Of a DNA stretch of 64,000 nucleotides, positions 15,810-25,122 are shown in pieces. Position 1 is the first letter of the stretch; each line of letters starts with the position of its first letter. The position numbers and the translations under genes were made by a program. The DNA is taken from the NCBI GenBank assembly GCA_900545365.1, contig UQYL01000002.1, forward strand, positions 1 to 64,000, given 5' to 3'. This DNA is from an uncultured Dialister sp. (GTDB lineage: Bacteria; Bacillota; Negativicutes; Veillonellales; Dialisteraceae). Below the pieces are notes generated by a model. It saw only the letters and a program-made list of their open reading frames with translations. It searched no databases and was not told where the DNA came from.

Positions 15810-18749
15810 ATGAAAACAAATAAAAAGAAACAAACTCTCCACGCCGCCCTCCTCGCGGCATGCGCCCTCACCGCTGTGGCTTTCCCTGTAAATAATGCAT
15901 TTGCCAGCGTACGGTTTGATGGGGATACTTTGTATTTAAATCCATATTGGTCGTTGAATACCGAGGGAAAAGCTGAGGAACATGATATGTTGTACGGTAA
16001 TGGCACCGTATATACTGACACTGAGACAGGCGATAAGAAAGAGCTTTCGGAGTTTAAGAATATAGTCATCACCATCAATCAAACGGATTATGAAGCAACT
16101 CGTGGCAATTATCCATGGAGTTTTAAATTTGATGGGGAAGATACAAAGGTAGTTGTTCATATTGAAGGAAATAAATCAAACAGCGATGGGATTCATTTAA
16201 CAAACTGGAATCCCCATTTTACGACAGATACCTATGAAGCATATATCGATGCACCTATTTCTGATGCAATTAACATGAGCCATGACGCAACGACCGGCTA
16301 CGTGACGATTAATCATTTGAAAGCGGAAGTAAAACAGGGACATGGTATTCGCGCCAATGCACCGACAAGAGCTGGTGAAACGAATACTCTCACAATCAAT
16401 GAATCGGCGGATATAACGATTTATGATGATGGGTATAGTGCCGTTTGGGCAGGCGATAGTCAACGTACCCTTTTGGGCGGCAGTAAAACGGAAGGAAAGG
16501 GGAAAGTGTATCTTAACGGGATTACAGAAATTTCCCTGAATAATGAAGATGAATACGGGATACATGCTGGGAAGAATGGCAGTATTGAGGTAAATGATCT
16601 CAAATTAATGACAAGCGGAGAGGCAAAAAATTCATATGGGATTGCAGCTCATAACAGCAATTCAACATATGGAACTTCAACAATTCTTGATAACTCACCG
16701 AATATTCATGGCACGAGTATCTTGATGACAGGAGATACGTATGAAATTACCATGAATGGGGCCGACAGCTATGCAGTGTATGCTTCCGGTGTAGACGACC
16801 AGGAAGAACAACAGCAGAACTCCGTAAAGTCCGGTGAAAACGGAATCGGGACCATTGACTTCACCGGCGATGTCATGGCGGAAAGCGGCGGGCTGATCGA
16901 TCTCCACGTGACAGGGGAAGCACTGAATCTGCTCGAAGGGGATGTGAAAGCCTACGGTACGGAAAAAGAAAAGAATGCGGCGGTCGATCTGACAGTGGAC
17001 AATGCGCTCGCCGGAGAAGGAACCATTGCCGCGGCGAACGGCGGGACGGTGAATCTGTCTCTTGGCGCGTACAGCAACTGGGCAGGCCGGGCCGACGACT
17101 ATCAGGATGCTGCGGCAGATTCCCAGTGGGGAGATTCGCACGCAGATACGATTGACAATGCTTTTGGTGATGATAAAGAAATTTCTTCCAGCGGGACGGT
17201 GAATCTCTCTCTCGGCGAGAACGCAACGTGGAATGTCACCGGTCAGAGCTGGGTGACGGAATTGAATGGCAACAACAGTTTCATCAGTCTGGGGGATGAT
17301 GGGACCGGAAGCAATGCGCTCCATATCGGCAAGCTGACCGGGACCAATACGTTCATCATGAACGTGCGCCCTGATGAGACCGGGGATATGCTGTACGTCA
17401 AAGATGAGACAAACGCCGGTACGCAGAATCTCATTATCAACAACCGGGACGAAGTGCTGGAAGCGATGGATGAGGGCGACAGGATCCGCTTCGCCACCGT
17501 GCAGAACGCGGGCGGCGGCTTCGCGGACGCGGACATTGACGATACGTCTTCCCTCCCATTCGGCACGGGTACGCGCATCGCGGGCGCGGGCGTTTTCAAT
17601 GTGGACTTCGGCATTGAGTATCATGATTACGGTACTGAAGTAGAAGGCGATCTGGGAACGGACGAGACCTACAACGGCAGCGCGTTTGATGAAAATAAGC
17701 CCGGCGACAGCTACGTCGACGACAATTACGGCCCGGCGGCGGGCGGCACGGAAAGGCAGGCGCTCTTCGCGGAAAACGGTGGAGAGGAAACGCCTTCCGG
17801 TTCGAAGAATGTGTACATCGTCCGTAAAGACAATACCATGGATGATCTCTCCAACGGCGGCAAGACGATCATCGCCATGTCGAAAGTGAACTACTCCAAC
17901 GCCGTCTACATGGACAGACTCAATAAGCGCATGGGCGAAGCCCGCTTCCTCGAGGGCGACGACGGCCTCTGGGTGCGCCTCCGCCACGACCGCATCGGAA
18001 AATCCGACGCCTTCCGCAGTCAAAATACGATGTTCGAGATCGGCTACGACTGGAAAGATGAAGCCCAGAAAGACGGCACCCATTACCGGGGCTTTGCCTT
18101 CGACTATATGCGGGGCACGGCAGACTACACGAACGTCCTCGGCGAAGGCGACGTGCGCCGGGCCGGGCTGTGGTACCACGACACCTGGATGGGCGATAAG
18201 GGCCACTACACGGACTACGTCGTGAAATACGGCCGCCTCTCCAATGACTTCGACATCTACAGCGAACTGGGAGAGAAGATCAAAGGCGACTACGACAACG
18301 ACGTATGGAGCGTGAGTGCCGAATACGGGCGGAAGAAAGACCTGGGGAATGACTGGTACATCGAGCCGCAGGCCCAGCTCCAGTACGCCTACGTGACCGA
18401 CGCGGCCTACACGACGAGCCAGGGAACGAAAGTCAGCCTGGACAGCATCGACAGACTCATCGGCCGGGCGGGCTTCCGTCTCGGACGGGACACGGACGAA
18501 GCGAACACGGTGTACTTCAAGGCAGACATCCTCCACGAATTCCTGGGCGGCCAGAGCATCCGAGCCATGGACAGCACGGGGACGCTCTCCACGACCTATG
18601 AAAATGAAGGCACATGGTACGACGTGGGCTTCGGCTTCTCCCACAGGATGAGCAAAGACAAGTACATGTTCCTGGACGTGGAAAAACTCTTCGGCAACGA
18701 CAACGAAGACACCTATCAGGTGAACATCGGTCTGAACATGGCGTTCTGA
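15810..18749 (+). CDS. Autotransporter (type Va) outer-membrane protein
   Basis: A 979-residue secreted protein. The signal peptide is MKTNKKK, a hydrophobic stretch and AFA-S cleavage after residue 32. The passenger (about 33-680) is rich in Asn, Gly, Thr and Ser with beta-helix-like repeats such as GTVNLSLG, found twice. The C-terminal autotransporter barrel (about 690-979) includes DGLWVRLRHDRIGK, GFAFDYMRG, GRAGFRLGRD and a final aromatic strand ending NMAF, the terminal Phe expected for BAM recognition. ACAGGAGG lies 7 nt before the ATG at 15810. DNA for residues about 30-330 is clearly A+T richer than the rest. The passenger has no recognised enzymatic domain; adhesion is a guess. Confidence 0.9.
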   Translation: MKTNKKKQTLHAALLAACALTAVAFPVNNAFASVRFDGDTLYLNPYWSLNTEGKAEEHDMLYGNGTVYTDTETGDKKELSEFKNIVITINQTDYEATRGNYPWSFKFDGEDTKVVVHIEGNKSNSDGIHLTNWNPHFTTDTYEAYIDAPISDAINMSHDATTGYVTINHLKAEVKQGHGIRANAPTRAGETNTLTINESADITIYDDGYSAVWAGDSQRTLLGGSKTEGKGKVYLNGITEISLNNEDEYGIHAGKNGSIEVNDLKLMTSGEAKNSYGIAAHNSNSTYGTSTILDNSPNIHGTSILMTGDTYEITMNGADSYAVYASGVDDQEEQQQNSVKSGENGIGTIDFTGDVMAESGGLIDLHVTGEALNLLEGDVKAYGTEKEKNAAVDLTVDNALAGEGTIAAANGGTVNLSLGAYSNWAGRADDYQDAAADSQWGDSHADTIDNAFGDDKEISSSGTVNLSLGENATWNVTGQSWVTELNGNNSFISLGDDGTGSNALHIGKLTGTNTFIMNVRPDETGDMLYVKDETNAGTQNLIINNRDEVLEAMDEGDRIRFATVQNAGGGFADADIDDTSSLPFGTGTRIAGAGVFNVDFGIEYHDYGTEVEGDLGTDETYNGSAFDENKPGDSYVDDNYGPAAGGTERQALFAENGGEETPSGSKNVYIVRKDNTMDDLSNGGKTIIAMSKVNYSNAVYMDRLNKRMGEARFLEGDDGLWVRLRHDRIGKSDAFRSQNTMFEIGYDWKDEAQKDGTHYRGFAFDYMRGTADYTNVLGEGDVRRAGLWYHDTWMGDKGHYTDYVVKYGRLSNDFDIYSELGEKIKGDYDNDVWSVSAEYGRKKDLGNDWYIEPQAQLQYAYVTDAAYTTSQGTKVSLDSIDRLIGRAGFRLGRDTDEANTVYFKADILHEFLGGQSIRAMDSTGTLSTTYENEGTWYDVGFGFSHRMSKDKYMFLDVEKLFGNDNEDTYQVNIGLNMAF

Positions 18750-18767
18750 TCAATGAAAAAAGAGAAG

Positions 18768-18790
18768 GGAGCGGGAGACCGCTCCTTTTT
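18768..18790 (+). terminator. Terminator of the autotransporter gene
   Basis: Perfect 7-bp stem GGAGCGG/CCGCTCC (18768-18774 with 18779-18785), GAGA loop, five T. Confidence 0.88.
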
Positions 18791-18803
18791 CCGTGCCCGG
18801 AAA

Positions 18804-18890
18804 TTTCCGGCGCAAAATGCCGAAGCGCTTTTCAGCGGGAAGCGTTTATCGCCGGAGCGCTTTTCGATGAGAGCCGCTCATTGTCCGGCG
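18804..18890 (+). repeat. Intergenic repeat, copy A (87 nt)
   Basis: Aligns without gaps over 87 nt to 31529-31615, by my hand count about 64 of 87 positions identical. Shared blocks include CCGGCGCAAAA, AGCGCTTTTCA, GTTTATC and GCCGCTCATT. It lies between a terminator and the helicase promoter. The rest of the 18750-19078 spacer has no convincing gene. Confidence 0.65.
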
Positions 18891-18952
18891 TTTTTCGTCA
18901 GGCGCTTCCCGTTCAGAAGTGCTCCCTGCCCGGCGGGAGCGGAGATTTTTTC

Positions 18953-18982
18953 TTTTCACCGCGGTTTGGCCTGTGTTATAAT
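18953..18982 (+). promoter_or_regulatory. Promoter of the DEAD-box helicase gene
   Basis: TTTTCA (18953-18958), 18-nt spacer, perfect TATAAT (18977-18982). It leaves a leader of about 90 nt, in keeping with the long leaders of many cold-inducible helicase genes. Confidence 0.55.
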
Positions 18983-19078
18983 GATTTCGCTATATCCGAA
19001 GAGGCGCGGACTTCCGGAGGGGAGACGCGTTTTTCTTTCGGCATTTCTTGGATAGAAGATCAGACACAGGAGGAGTAC

Positions 19079-20602
19079 ATGTACGAAACGTTTGAAGAAC
19101 TGGGAGTGGTCCCGCAGATTTTGAAGGCTGTCGAAGATATGGGCTTCGAGGAGCCCACGCCGATCCAGAAGGCGGCGATCCCCGCCGCGCTTGCCGGGAA
19201 GGATCTCATCGGGCAGGCGCAGACCGGCACGGGGAAGACGGCGGCTTTCGGCATTCCCGTTCTCCAGCGCATCGATCTGTCCCGGCCCGCGCCGCAGGCG
19301 GTCATCCTCTCGCCGACGAGAGAGCTCGCCGTGCAGTCCGCCGAGGAGATCAATCATCTGGCGGAATTTCTGCCCATTCACGCCGTGCCGATCTACGGCG
19401 GGCAGGACATCAACCGCCAGTTCCGGGCGCTGCGCATGCATCCGCAGATCATCGTAGCTACGCCGGGCCGTCTCATGGATCACATGAAGCGCGGCTCCAT
19501 CGATCTGTCTCACGTGCAGGTGCTCGTGCTGGACGAGGCGGATGAGATGATGGATATGGGATTCATCGACGACATCCGCACCATCCTTTCGTCCATGCCG
19601 GAGGAGCGGCAGACCATGCTCTTCTCGGCGACCATGCCCGACCCGATCCGCGAGCTCGCCGACACATTCCTGAAGGAGCCGGAGCACGTGAAGATCAAGG
19701 CGGCGACAGTCACCATTGATCTGATCGAGCAGGAATATATCGAGCTTCCGGACCTGCAGAAATTCGACGCTCTCTGCCGCCTGCTGGATATGCAGGAGCC
19801 CGATCTGGCGATCGTCTTCGTCCGCACGAAGCGCCGCGCCGACGAGGTGACGGAAGCCCTCAAGAAGCGGGGCTACGCGGCGGAAGGCATTCACGGCGAT
19901 CTGTCCCAGGCGAAGCGCGATTCCGTCATTCGCCAGTTCAAGGAAAATACCATCGACATCCTCGTCGCGACGGACGTGGCGGCGAGAGGTCTCGATATCA
20001 GCGGCGTGACGCATGTGTATAATTTCGACATGCCCCAGGACCCGGAGAGCTATGTGCACCGCGTGGGCCGCACGGGCCGGGCGGGCCGCACGGGCATGGC
20101 GACGACCTTCGTCATTTCCCGGGAGATGGGCCAGCTCCGCGATATCGAGCGCCTGATCCGCCGCCGCATCCGGCGCCGCGCGGTGCCCACGCTGTCGGAA
20201 GTCATCGAGGGCAATCAGCGGGAAGCCATCGCGAGCCTGCGGAGCACGGCGGCGGAAGCCGGGCTGGAAGCGTACCGGGAGACGGCGGAAGAGCTGCTGA
20301 ATGAATTTGATTCCATTTCCCTCGTGGCGGCGGCAGTGAAGCTCCTCACGAAGCAGCCCGATGTGACGCCGGTGCGCATCACCGAGGAGAAGCCGAATTT
20401 CCGAAAGAAGCGGTCTTCGGGACGCCGCTCCGGCAGAGAGGGCGGCGACCGCCCGCGGCGGGAAAGAAAAGACGGCGGGAAGGAACGCCCGGGCGGAGAG
20501 CGCCGCCGCGCGGGAAGCCGCCGCAGACCGGCGGAGGGACAGCAGGAGAAGCGCCGTCCCGCTCATCAGGCCGTATTCAAGCCGTATTTCCGGGAAGAAT
20601 GA
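19079..20602 (+). CDS. DEAD-box ATP-dependent RNA helicase, CshA type
   Basis: A 507-residue RNA helicase for ribosome assembly and mRNA decay. All motifs are visible: Q motif and PTPIQ, AQTGTGKT (Walker A, about 47), PTRELAVQ, VATPGRLMDH, DEAD (within VLVLDEADEMMDMGF), SAT, IVFVRTKRRAD, ATDVAARGLDI and HRVGRTGRAGRTG. The C-terminal 70 residues are Arg/Lys/Gly-rich and disordered, as in CshA-like proteins. The ATG at 19079 is supported by AGGAGG 5 nt upstream; open frame further 5' runs through the promoter and is not used. Confidence 0.93.
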   Translation: MYETFEELGVVPQILKAVEDMGFEEPTPIQKAAIPAALAGKDLIGQAQTGTGKTAAFGIPVLQRIDLSRPAPQAVILSPTRELAVQSAEEINHLAEFLPIHAVPIYGGQDINRQFRALRMHPQIIVATPGRLMDHMKRGSIDLSHVQVLVLDEADEMMDMGFIDDIRTILSSMPEERQTMLFSATMPDPIRELADTFLKEPEHVKIKAATVTIDLIEQEYIELPDLQKFDALCRLLDMQEPDLAIVFVRTKRRADEVTEALKKRGYAAEGIHGDLSQAKRDSVIRQFKENTIDILVATDVAARGLDISGVTHVYNFDMPQDPESYVHRVGRTGRAGRTGMATTFVISREMGQLRDIERLIRRRIRRRAVPTLSEVIEGNQREAIASLRSTAAEAGLEAYRETAEELLNEFDSISLVAAAVKLLTKQPDVTPVRITEEKPNFRKKRSSGRRSGREGGDRPRRERKDGGKERPGGERRRAGSRRRPAEGQQEKRRPAHQAVFKPYFREE

Positions 20603-20624
20603 AATAAAATTTGAAATAAAAAAG

Positions 20625-20647
20625 AGCAGGCATGAGCCTGCTTTTTT
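20625..20647 (+). terminator. Bidirectional terminator between helicase and nadE
   Basis: Perfect 7-bp stem AGCAGGC/GCCTGCT (20625-20631 with 20636-20642), loop ATGA, six T on the + strand. An A-run upstream gives a T-run on the minus strand, so it can also end nadE, whose stop is at 20657. Confidence 0.9.
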
Positions 20648-20656
20648 GCTGCTTTT

Positions 20657-22534
20657 TTAAGAGAGGAGTTTTTCTTTCAGCGCCAGATAGGCGTCGGTGT
20701 AGTAAGGCCGGAGCTGGGCTTCCCGCAGGTCGTACCCGTAGGGGCGGCGGGAGACGGCGATGAGCGGCGGCGACTGGATGCGCTTCGCCACGGCGAATCC
20801 CGCGAAGAGATTCCACCATTTTTCCAGATCGGCGATGAAATCCGCCGCTGCCGGGAAGAGGTCTTTCACGGAGAGGGGCGTGCCGATATGTTCTTCCAGC
20901 GTCCCTTCCGCGTACCATGTGAGGATGTCTTCCGGCGTCTTCCGCTCCCACGGCTCGACGAAGCTGCGGAAAAGGTAATCGTGGTAGTCATAGATCATGG
21001 GGTCGCCGAGGCCTTTTTCCACGGCCTGCGCGTCGGAGAGCTCCGCGCTGGGGCGGATGGTGAAGATGCCTTCGGGAATGATCGCTTTGCCGTACCAGTC
21101 GTTCAGAAGACGGCCAAGCTGGTAGATCTGGTGCTTCCAGAGATCCGCCGTCGCCGCGAGGGCGCCTGCCATGTCGCCGTAGAGCGTGGCATAGCCGGCG
21201 GTGAATTCCGTTTTGTTGGCGTTGCACGTGAAGATGCCGCCGAAGGAGGCGGAGAGCGCGGCGAGAATGCGGGCGCTCCGGTCGCGGGCCTGCATGTTTT
21301 CCAGCATAAAGGAGGAAGGCGCGAGAGACTGCTCACCGCGCGCGGTGCGGACGGAGCAGCGGGAGAGCGTTTCCGCCGTGCGGCCGATGAAATCCCCAAT
21401 GGGAATGACCGTGTACGGCGAGCCGAGGCGGGCGGCGAGATCGGCGGCGAGGCCTTTTGTCGTTTCCGAATTGTACTTCGTCGGCGTATTCACGAGGAGC
21501 ACGCTGTCCGCGGGGAGCACGGAGCGGTAGAGGGCGGCGTTCACCGCGGAGTCGATGCCGCCGGACACGCCGATGACGGCGCGGGAAGCGCCGATGGCGG
21601 AGAGAAAATGAGAGACGCCGTACCGGAGCGCCGGAAGGAGCAGGTCTCCTGTAAAGGGCGAATGGGGCGTTTCCGGCGCGAGTTCTTTCGAGGCGGGGTC
21701 GAAGAGGAAGACCGTCCGCGCTTCTTCATAGGGCGCGGCTTCCCCGGCGAGGGTCCCGTCTTTTTTGTAGGCCGCCGTCATACCGTCGAAGGTGTAGCAG
21801 TCTTTCCCGTTATTCTGAAGGCCCCGGTGATTGACGTAGAGCATGGGCACGCCGAGGCGGGCGGAGGCGGCGGAGAGCATGCGGTGGCGTTTTTCGTTCT
21901 TGCCGAGGGTGAAGGGCGAGGAGGAAAGATTGAGAAAAATATCCGGCCTGTGCGCCGCGAGGAGATCCATTGGGCGGACAGCGTAATTTTCATCCCAGCT
22001 GTCTTCACAGAGAAGGATACCCGCCGAGAGGACGCCGCCTTTCACGGGGAGATCGAAGGGGCGGAGAAATTCGGCGAGCGGCAGGCCTTCCTCCGCCGCC
22101 GGGACGGAAGCGGGCGTGAAGTAGCGCCGGTCGTCGAACTGGCGGTAATTCGGGAGGAGCGTTTTCACCGTGTAGGGCCTCCGGCTCCCGCGGGGCGTGA
22201 GGAAGCGGCCCTCCGCCGCGGCGAAGGCGGCATTGTACTTCCTGACGCGGCCGTCATCCTGGAGGCGCTCCCAGTCAACAGCGCAGCTCCCCCAGACGAT
22301 GACGAGTCCCCGCGCCGCTTCGGCGATGCGTCGGTTATAGGTTTCGCATTCCCGGAGGAACGCCGTCTGATCCCACAGATCGCCGATGAGGTAGCCTGTG
22401 AGGCACATTTCCGGGAGGACGAGGATATCCGCGCGGAGCGCGCGGGCCGCTTCAATCTCTTCCCGGAGCAGGGCCCAGTTGGCGCGGATATTTCCGGGGA
22501 TGATTTCCGGCTGGGCGGTGACGATTCGCAGCAT
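20657..22534 (-). CDS. nadE: Glutamine-dependent NAD(+) synthetase
   Basis: A 625-residue enzyme converting deamido-NAD to NAD with glutamine as nitrogen donor. The N-terminal nitrilase-type amidase domain has Glu in LVLPEMCLTGY (about 44) and the catalytic Cys in LLCEDSWDENY (about 175). The C-terminal ATP-pyrophosphatase domain has GVSGGIDSAVNAA (about 325). Two in-frame ATG codons exist; AAGAAGGA directly abuts the first (22540) and leaves 6 nt before the second, so 22534 is used. A TG-C-TAAAAT extended -10 lies at 22567-22575 on the minus strand. Transcribed alone. Confidence 0.94.
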   Translation of the reverse strand: MLRIVTAQPEIIPGNIRANWALLREEIEAARALRADILVLPEMCLTGYLIGDLWDQTAFLRECETYNRRIAEAARGLVIVWGSCAVDWERLQDDGRVRKYNAAFAAAEGRFLTPRGSRRPYTVKTLLPNYRQFDDRRYFTPASVPAAEEGLPLAEFLRPFDLPVKGGVLSAGILLCEDSWDENYAVRPMDLLAAHRPDIFLNLSSSPFTLGKNEKRHRMLSAASARLGVPMLYVNHRGLQNNGKDCYTFDGMTAAYKKDGTLAGEAAPYEEARTVFLFDPASKELAPETPHSPFTGDLLLPALRYGVSHFLSAIGASRAVIGVSGGIDSAVNAALYRSVLPADSVLLVNTPTKYNSETTKGLAADLAARLGSPYTVIPIGDFIGRTAETLSRCSVRTARGEQSLAPSSFMLENMQARDRSARILAALSASFGGIFTCNANKTEFTAGYATLYGDMAGALAATADLWKHQIYQLGRLLNDWYGKAIIPEGIFTIRPSAELSDAQAVEKGLGDPMIYDYHDYLFRSFVEPWERKTPEDILTWYAEGTLEEHIGTPLSVKDLFPAAADFIADLEKWWNLFAGFAVAKRIQSPPLIAVSRRPYGYDLREAQLRPYYTDAYLALKEKLLS

Positions 22535-22682
22535 GTACATTCCTTCTTTCCGAAAGTTTTTTCCTTATTTTAGCATACCCGCCGCGATGGGAGCGCACCG
22601 GAAATTTTGCGGCGCTTCCGGGAAGAGCGCTCCTTTTCCCTCCGGCGCAGATGATGTATTATATACATTGAAGGAGTGTCGT

Positions 22683-23651
22683 ATGGGAAGGTACAGAAAT
22701 TATTCCGACGCGCTGAAAGAGCGGTACGGAGAAAAAGTGTATAAAGTGCCCGTGGCTCTTCCCGTGACCTGTCCGAACCGGGACGGGACGCTGGGAAGCG
22801 CGGGATGCATTTTCTGCGGGAGCATCGGCGCGGATTATGAGACGAAGGCCGTGGGCCTGTCCATTCCGGCGCAGCTCGCGCGGAGCATCGCCCATATCGG
22901 CCCCAAGTACAGGGCGAAGAAATTCATCGCCTATTTCCAGAATTTTACGAATACCTACGCGCCGCCGGAAGATTTCCGCCGGTGGATGGAGGAAGCGGCG
23001 GCGTATCCCGGCATCGTCGGCCTCGATGTGTCGACCCGGCCGGACTGCGTCCACGAGGCGTACCTGGATATCCTTCAGGACGTGTCGGAGAAGCACGGTG
23101 TGGACATCACCGTGGAACTGGGCCTCCAGTCGGCGAATCCCCACACGCTCCTCCTCCTCGGCAGGGGGCACACGGCGGCGGAATTTATCGATGCGGCGCT
23201 CCGCATCGGGCGGCGGGGCTTCGATCTCTGCGCCCACGTCATTGCCGACCTGCCGTGGGATGACCGGACGGATACCGCCGAGACGGCAAAGCTCGTGTCC
23301 GTGCTCCCGGTGACGCAGGTGAAGCTCCATTCGCTCTATATCGTGAAGGGGACGGAGCTGGAGCGGATGATCCGGGACGGGGAGACGGCGCTCCTCTCCA
23401 TGGAGGAATACATCGAGCGGGCGCTTCTTTTCCTCTCCCTGCTCCGGGAAGACATTGTCGTTCAACGCATCGTGGGGCGCGCCTCCGGGCCGCTCGCGTC
23501 GTCGGTGAACGGCGGCGAACCGTGGTGGGAAGTGAAGAAGCGCATTGACGAAGCGATGATCCTCCGGGATCTCTGGCAGGGGTGCCGGTGCGATTACAGG
23601 AATGGAAAGGCAGTCCGCCGGTGGGCGGAAGCGGATATAAAAGAAGAATGA
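22683..23651 (+). CDS. TIGR01212-type radical SAM protein (YhcC-like)
   Basis: A 322-residue radical S-adenosylmethionine protein of the YhcC/Elp3-related group. The cluster-binding Cys lie in CPNRDGTLGSAGCIFC (about residues 28-43, C-x11-C-x2-C), followed by FQNFTNTYAP and ELGLQSANPHTL in the barrel. The substrate of this family is not established; a tRNA-related role has been proposed for relatives. GAAGGAG lies 6 nt before the ATG at 22683. It starts a cluster with phoH, ybeY, cdd and era. An ATGTAT/ATACAT palindrome at 22654-22668 lies in its promoter region. Confidence 0.85.
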   Translation: MGRYRNYSDALKERYGEKVYKVPVALPVTCPNRDGTLGSAGCIFCGSIGADYETKAVGLSIPAQLARSIAHIGPKYRAKKFIAYFQNFTNTYAPPEDFRRWMEEAAAYPGIVGLDVSTRPDCVHEAYLDILQDVSEKHGVDITVELGLQSANPHTLLLLGRGHTAAEFIDAALRIGRRGFDLCAHVIADLPWDDRTDTAETAKLVSVLPVTQVKLHSLYIVKGTELERMIRDGETALLSMEEYIERALLFLSLLREDIVVQRIVGRASGPLASSVNGGEPWWEVKKRIDEAMILRDLWQGCRCDYRNGKAVRRWAEADIKEE

Positions 23652-23684
23652 CAGAAAGGGCGTGATCTTATTTCGGAAGAATAT

Positions 23685-24671
23685 GTGCGGGAGATCGTCA
23701 TGGATGATTTCCGCGAGGCATCCCGCGTTCTCGCAAAGGGGAGCAATTATCTGAAGCTCATCGGCGGCCACTACGGCTGCCAGATCGCCGGGAGAGGCAA
23801 TGTGGTGCGCCTTGCCGGAGAAGAAGAAGCGGTGGAGAAGGCCTGCGCCGTCATCGAAGAACTGCGGCGCATGTCGAAACAGCGCATCTATCTTTCCGAG
23901 CAGCACGTGCGGCAGTGCATGCGCTTTCTCGATGAGGGAAAAGAGCACGTGATCCGCGAACTGGAAGCGGATACCATCAATGTGACGAAGAACGGGAAGC
24001 CCATCCATCCGCGGACGGTAGGGCAGAAACGGTATGCCGATGCCATACGGAATCATTCCATCACCTTCGGCATCGGTCCCGCGGGAACGGGCAAGACCTA
24101 TCTCGCCGTGGCGCTGGGGGCATTTTACCTGAGAAACCACGATGTAGAGCGGATCATCCTGGTGCGCCCCGCCGTGGAAGCGGGGGAAAAACTGGGATTT
24201 CTGCCCGGCGATATGCAGGAGAAGGTCAATCCCTACCTGCGTCCCCTTTTCGACGGGCTCCTCGCCATGTTCGGCCCGGAAGATTTCCTCCACCTCCAGC
24301 AGAAAGGGGCCATCGAAGTGGCGCCCCTCGCCTACATGCGCGGGCGGACGCTGGAAAAGTCGTTCGTCATCCTCGACGAGGCGCAGAATACGACGGTCGA
24401 ACAGATCAAGATGTTCCTCACCCGGCTGGGCTTCCGGTCGAAAATGGTCGTGAACGGCGACGTGACGCAGATCGACCTGCCGCCGCATGTGAGATGCGGC
24501 CTGACAGACGCGGTGCGCGTGCTGCGGGGCGTGCCGGACATCGCGCAGGTGCGGTTCGGCGAGGAAGACGTGGTGCGTCACGACCTGGTGGCGGCGATCA
24601 TCCACGCTTATGAAGAGGACGGAAAGAGAAGAAAGCACAGAGAAGAGGCAGATCATGGAGATCACGATTAA
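23685..24671 (+). CDS. phoH: PhoH-family ATPase
   Basis: A 328-residue (from GTG) cytosolic ATPase of the PhoH/PhoL family, linked to rRNA maturation through its neighbour ybeY. A KH-like N-terminal part is followed by Walker A GPAGTGKTYLAVALG (about residue 130), RPAVEAGEKLGFLPGD, the Walker B SFVILDEAQNTT and NGDVTQIDLP. Coordinates use the first conventional start, GTG at 23685. However, ATT at 23670 sits 3 nt after AAAGGGCGTGATC, an 11-of-13 match to the full Shine-Dalgarno, and would add five residues. It overlaps ybeY by 17 nt. Confidence 0.93.
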   Translation: MREIVMDDFREASRVLAKGSNYLKLIGGHYGCQIAGRGNVVRLAGEEEAVEKACAVIEELRRMSKQRIYLSEQHVRQCMRFLDEGKEHVIRELEADTINVTKNGKPIHPRTVGQKRYADAIRNHSITFGIGPAGTGKTYLAVALGAFYLRNHDVERIILVRPAVEAGEKLGFLPGDMQEKVNPYLRPLFDGLLAMFGPEDFLHLQQKGAIEVAPLAYMRGRTLEKSFVILDEAQNTTVEQIKMFLTRLGFRSKMVVNGDVTQIDLPPHVRCGLTDAVRVLRGVPDIAQVRFGEEDVVRHDLVAAIIHAYEEDGKRRKHREEADHGDHD

Positions 24672-25122
24672 TTACAGCAACATGCGCTTTTACAGCGAGG
24701 AGCTGGAAGCGCTCATCCGCAAAGTGCTGACGAAGGGCGCGGAGCTCCAGCAGGTGAGAGACGACGCGGAGATCAGCGTGCTCGTCTGCGACGCGCCGGT
24801 CATCCACGAGCTGAACCGGACGTATCGGAATGTGGACGCGCCGACGGACGTGCTGTCCTTTGCCCTCAACGAAGGGGAAGACGACGTGCCGGAGGAAGAA
24901 ACGGAGCTCGGTGATATTGTTATCAATATCGACAGGGCCAAAGAACAGGCGGAAGAGTACGGCCACACCATGGAGCGGGAGACGGCCTACCTTTCAGTGC
25001 ACGGCTTCCTGCACATTCTCGGATACGATCACTACGATCCGGAAGAAAAGAAAGCCATGCGCGCCGCGGAAGAAGCGATCCTTTCCGCGTGCGGGCTGGA
25101 GCGGATCGTCAATGAAGACTGA
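24655..25122 (+). CDS. ybeY: YbeY, endoribonuclease for rRNA maturation and quality control
   Basis: A 155-residue single-zinc metalloenzyme acting on 16S rRNA 3' ends and defective ribosomes. The zinc motif HGFLHILGYDH is intact (about residues 116-126), as is the upstream PTDVLSFAL block. The start lies inside the phoH end, with GAGG 7 nt upstream; it overlaps cdd by 11 nt. The phoH-ybeY pairing is widely conserved. Confidence 0.95.
   Translation: MEITINYSNMRFYSEELEALIRKVLTKGAELQQVRDDAEISVLVCDAPVIHELNRTYRNVDAPTDVLSFALNEGEDDVPEEETELGDIVINIDRAKEQAEEYGHTMERETAYLSVHGFLHILGYDHYDPEEKKAMRAAEEAILSACGLERIVNED

Noticed and set aside
16695..18644. A 649-codon minus-strand frame opposite the autotransporter
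   Set aside because: Antisense to a clear barrel and signal-peptide gene, Val/His/Arg-rich, no ribosome site or domain.
18753..19055. A 100-codon frame downstream of the autotransporter
   Set aside because: It runs through a terminator, repeat copy A and the helicase promoter; composition is that of noncoding G+C-rich DNA.
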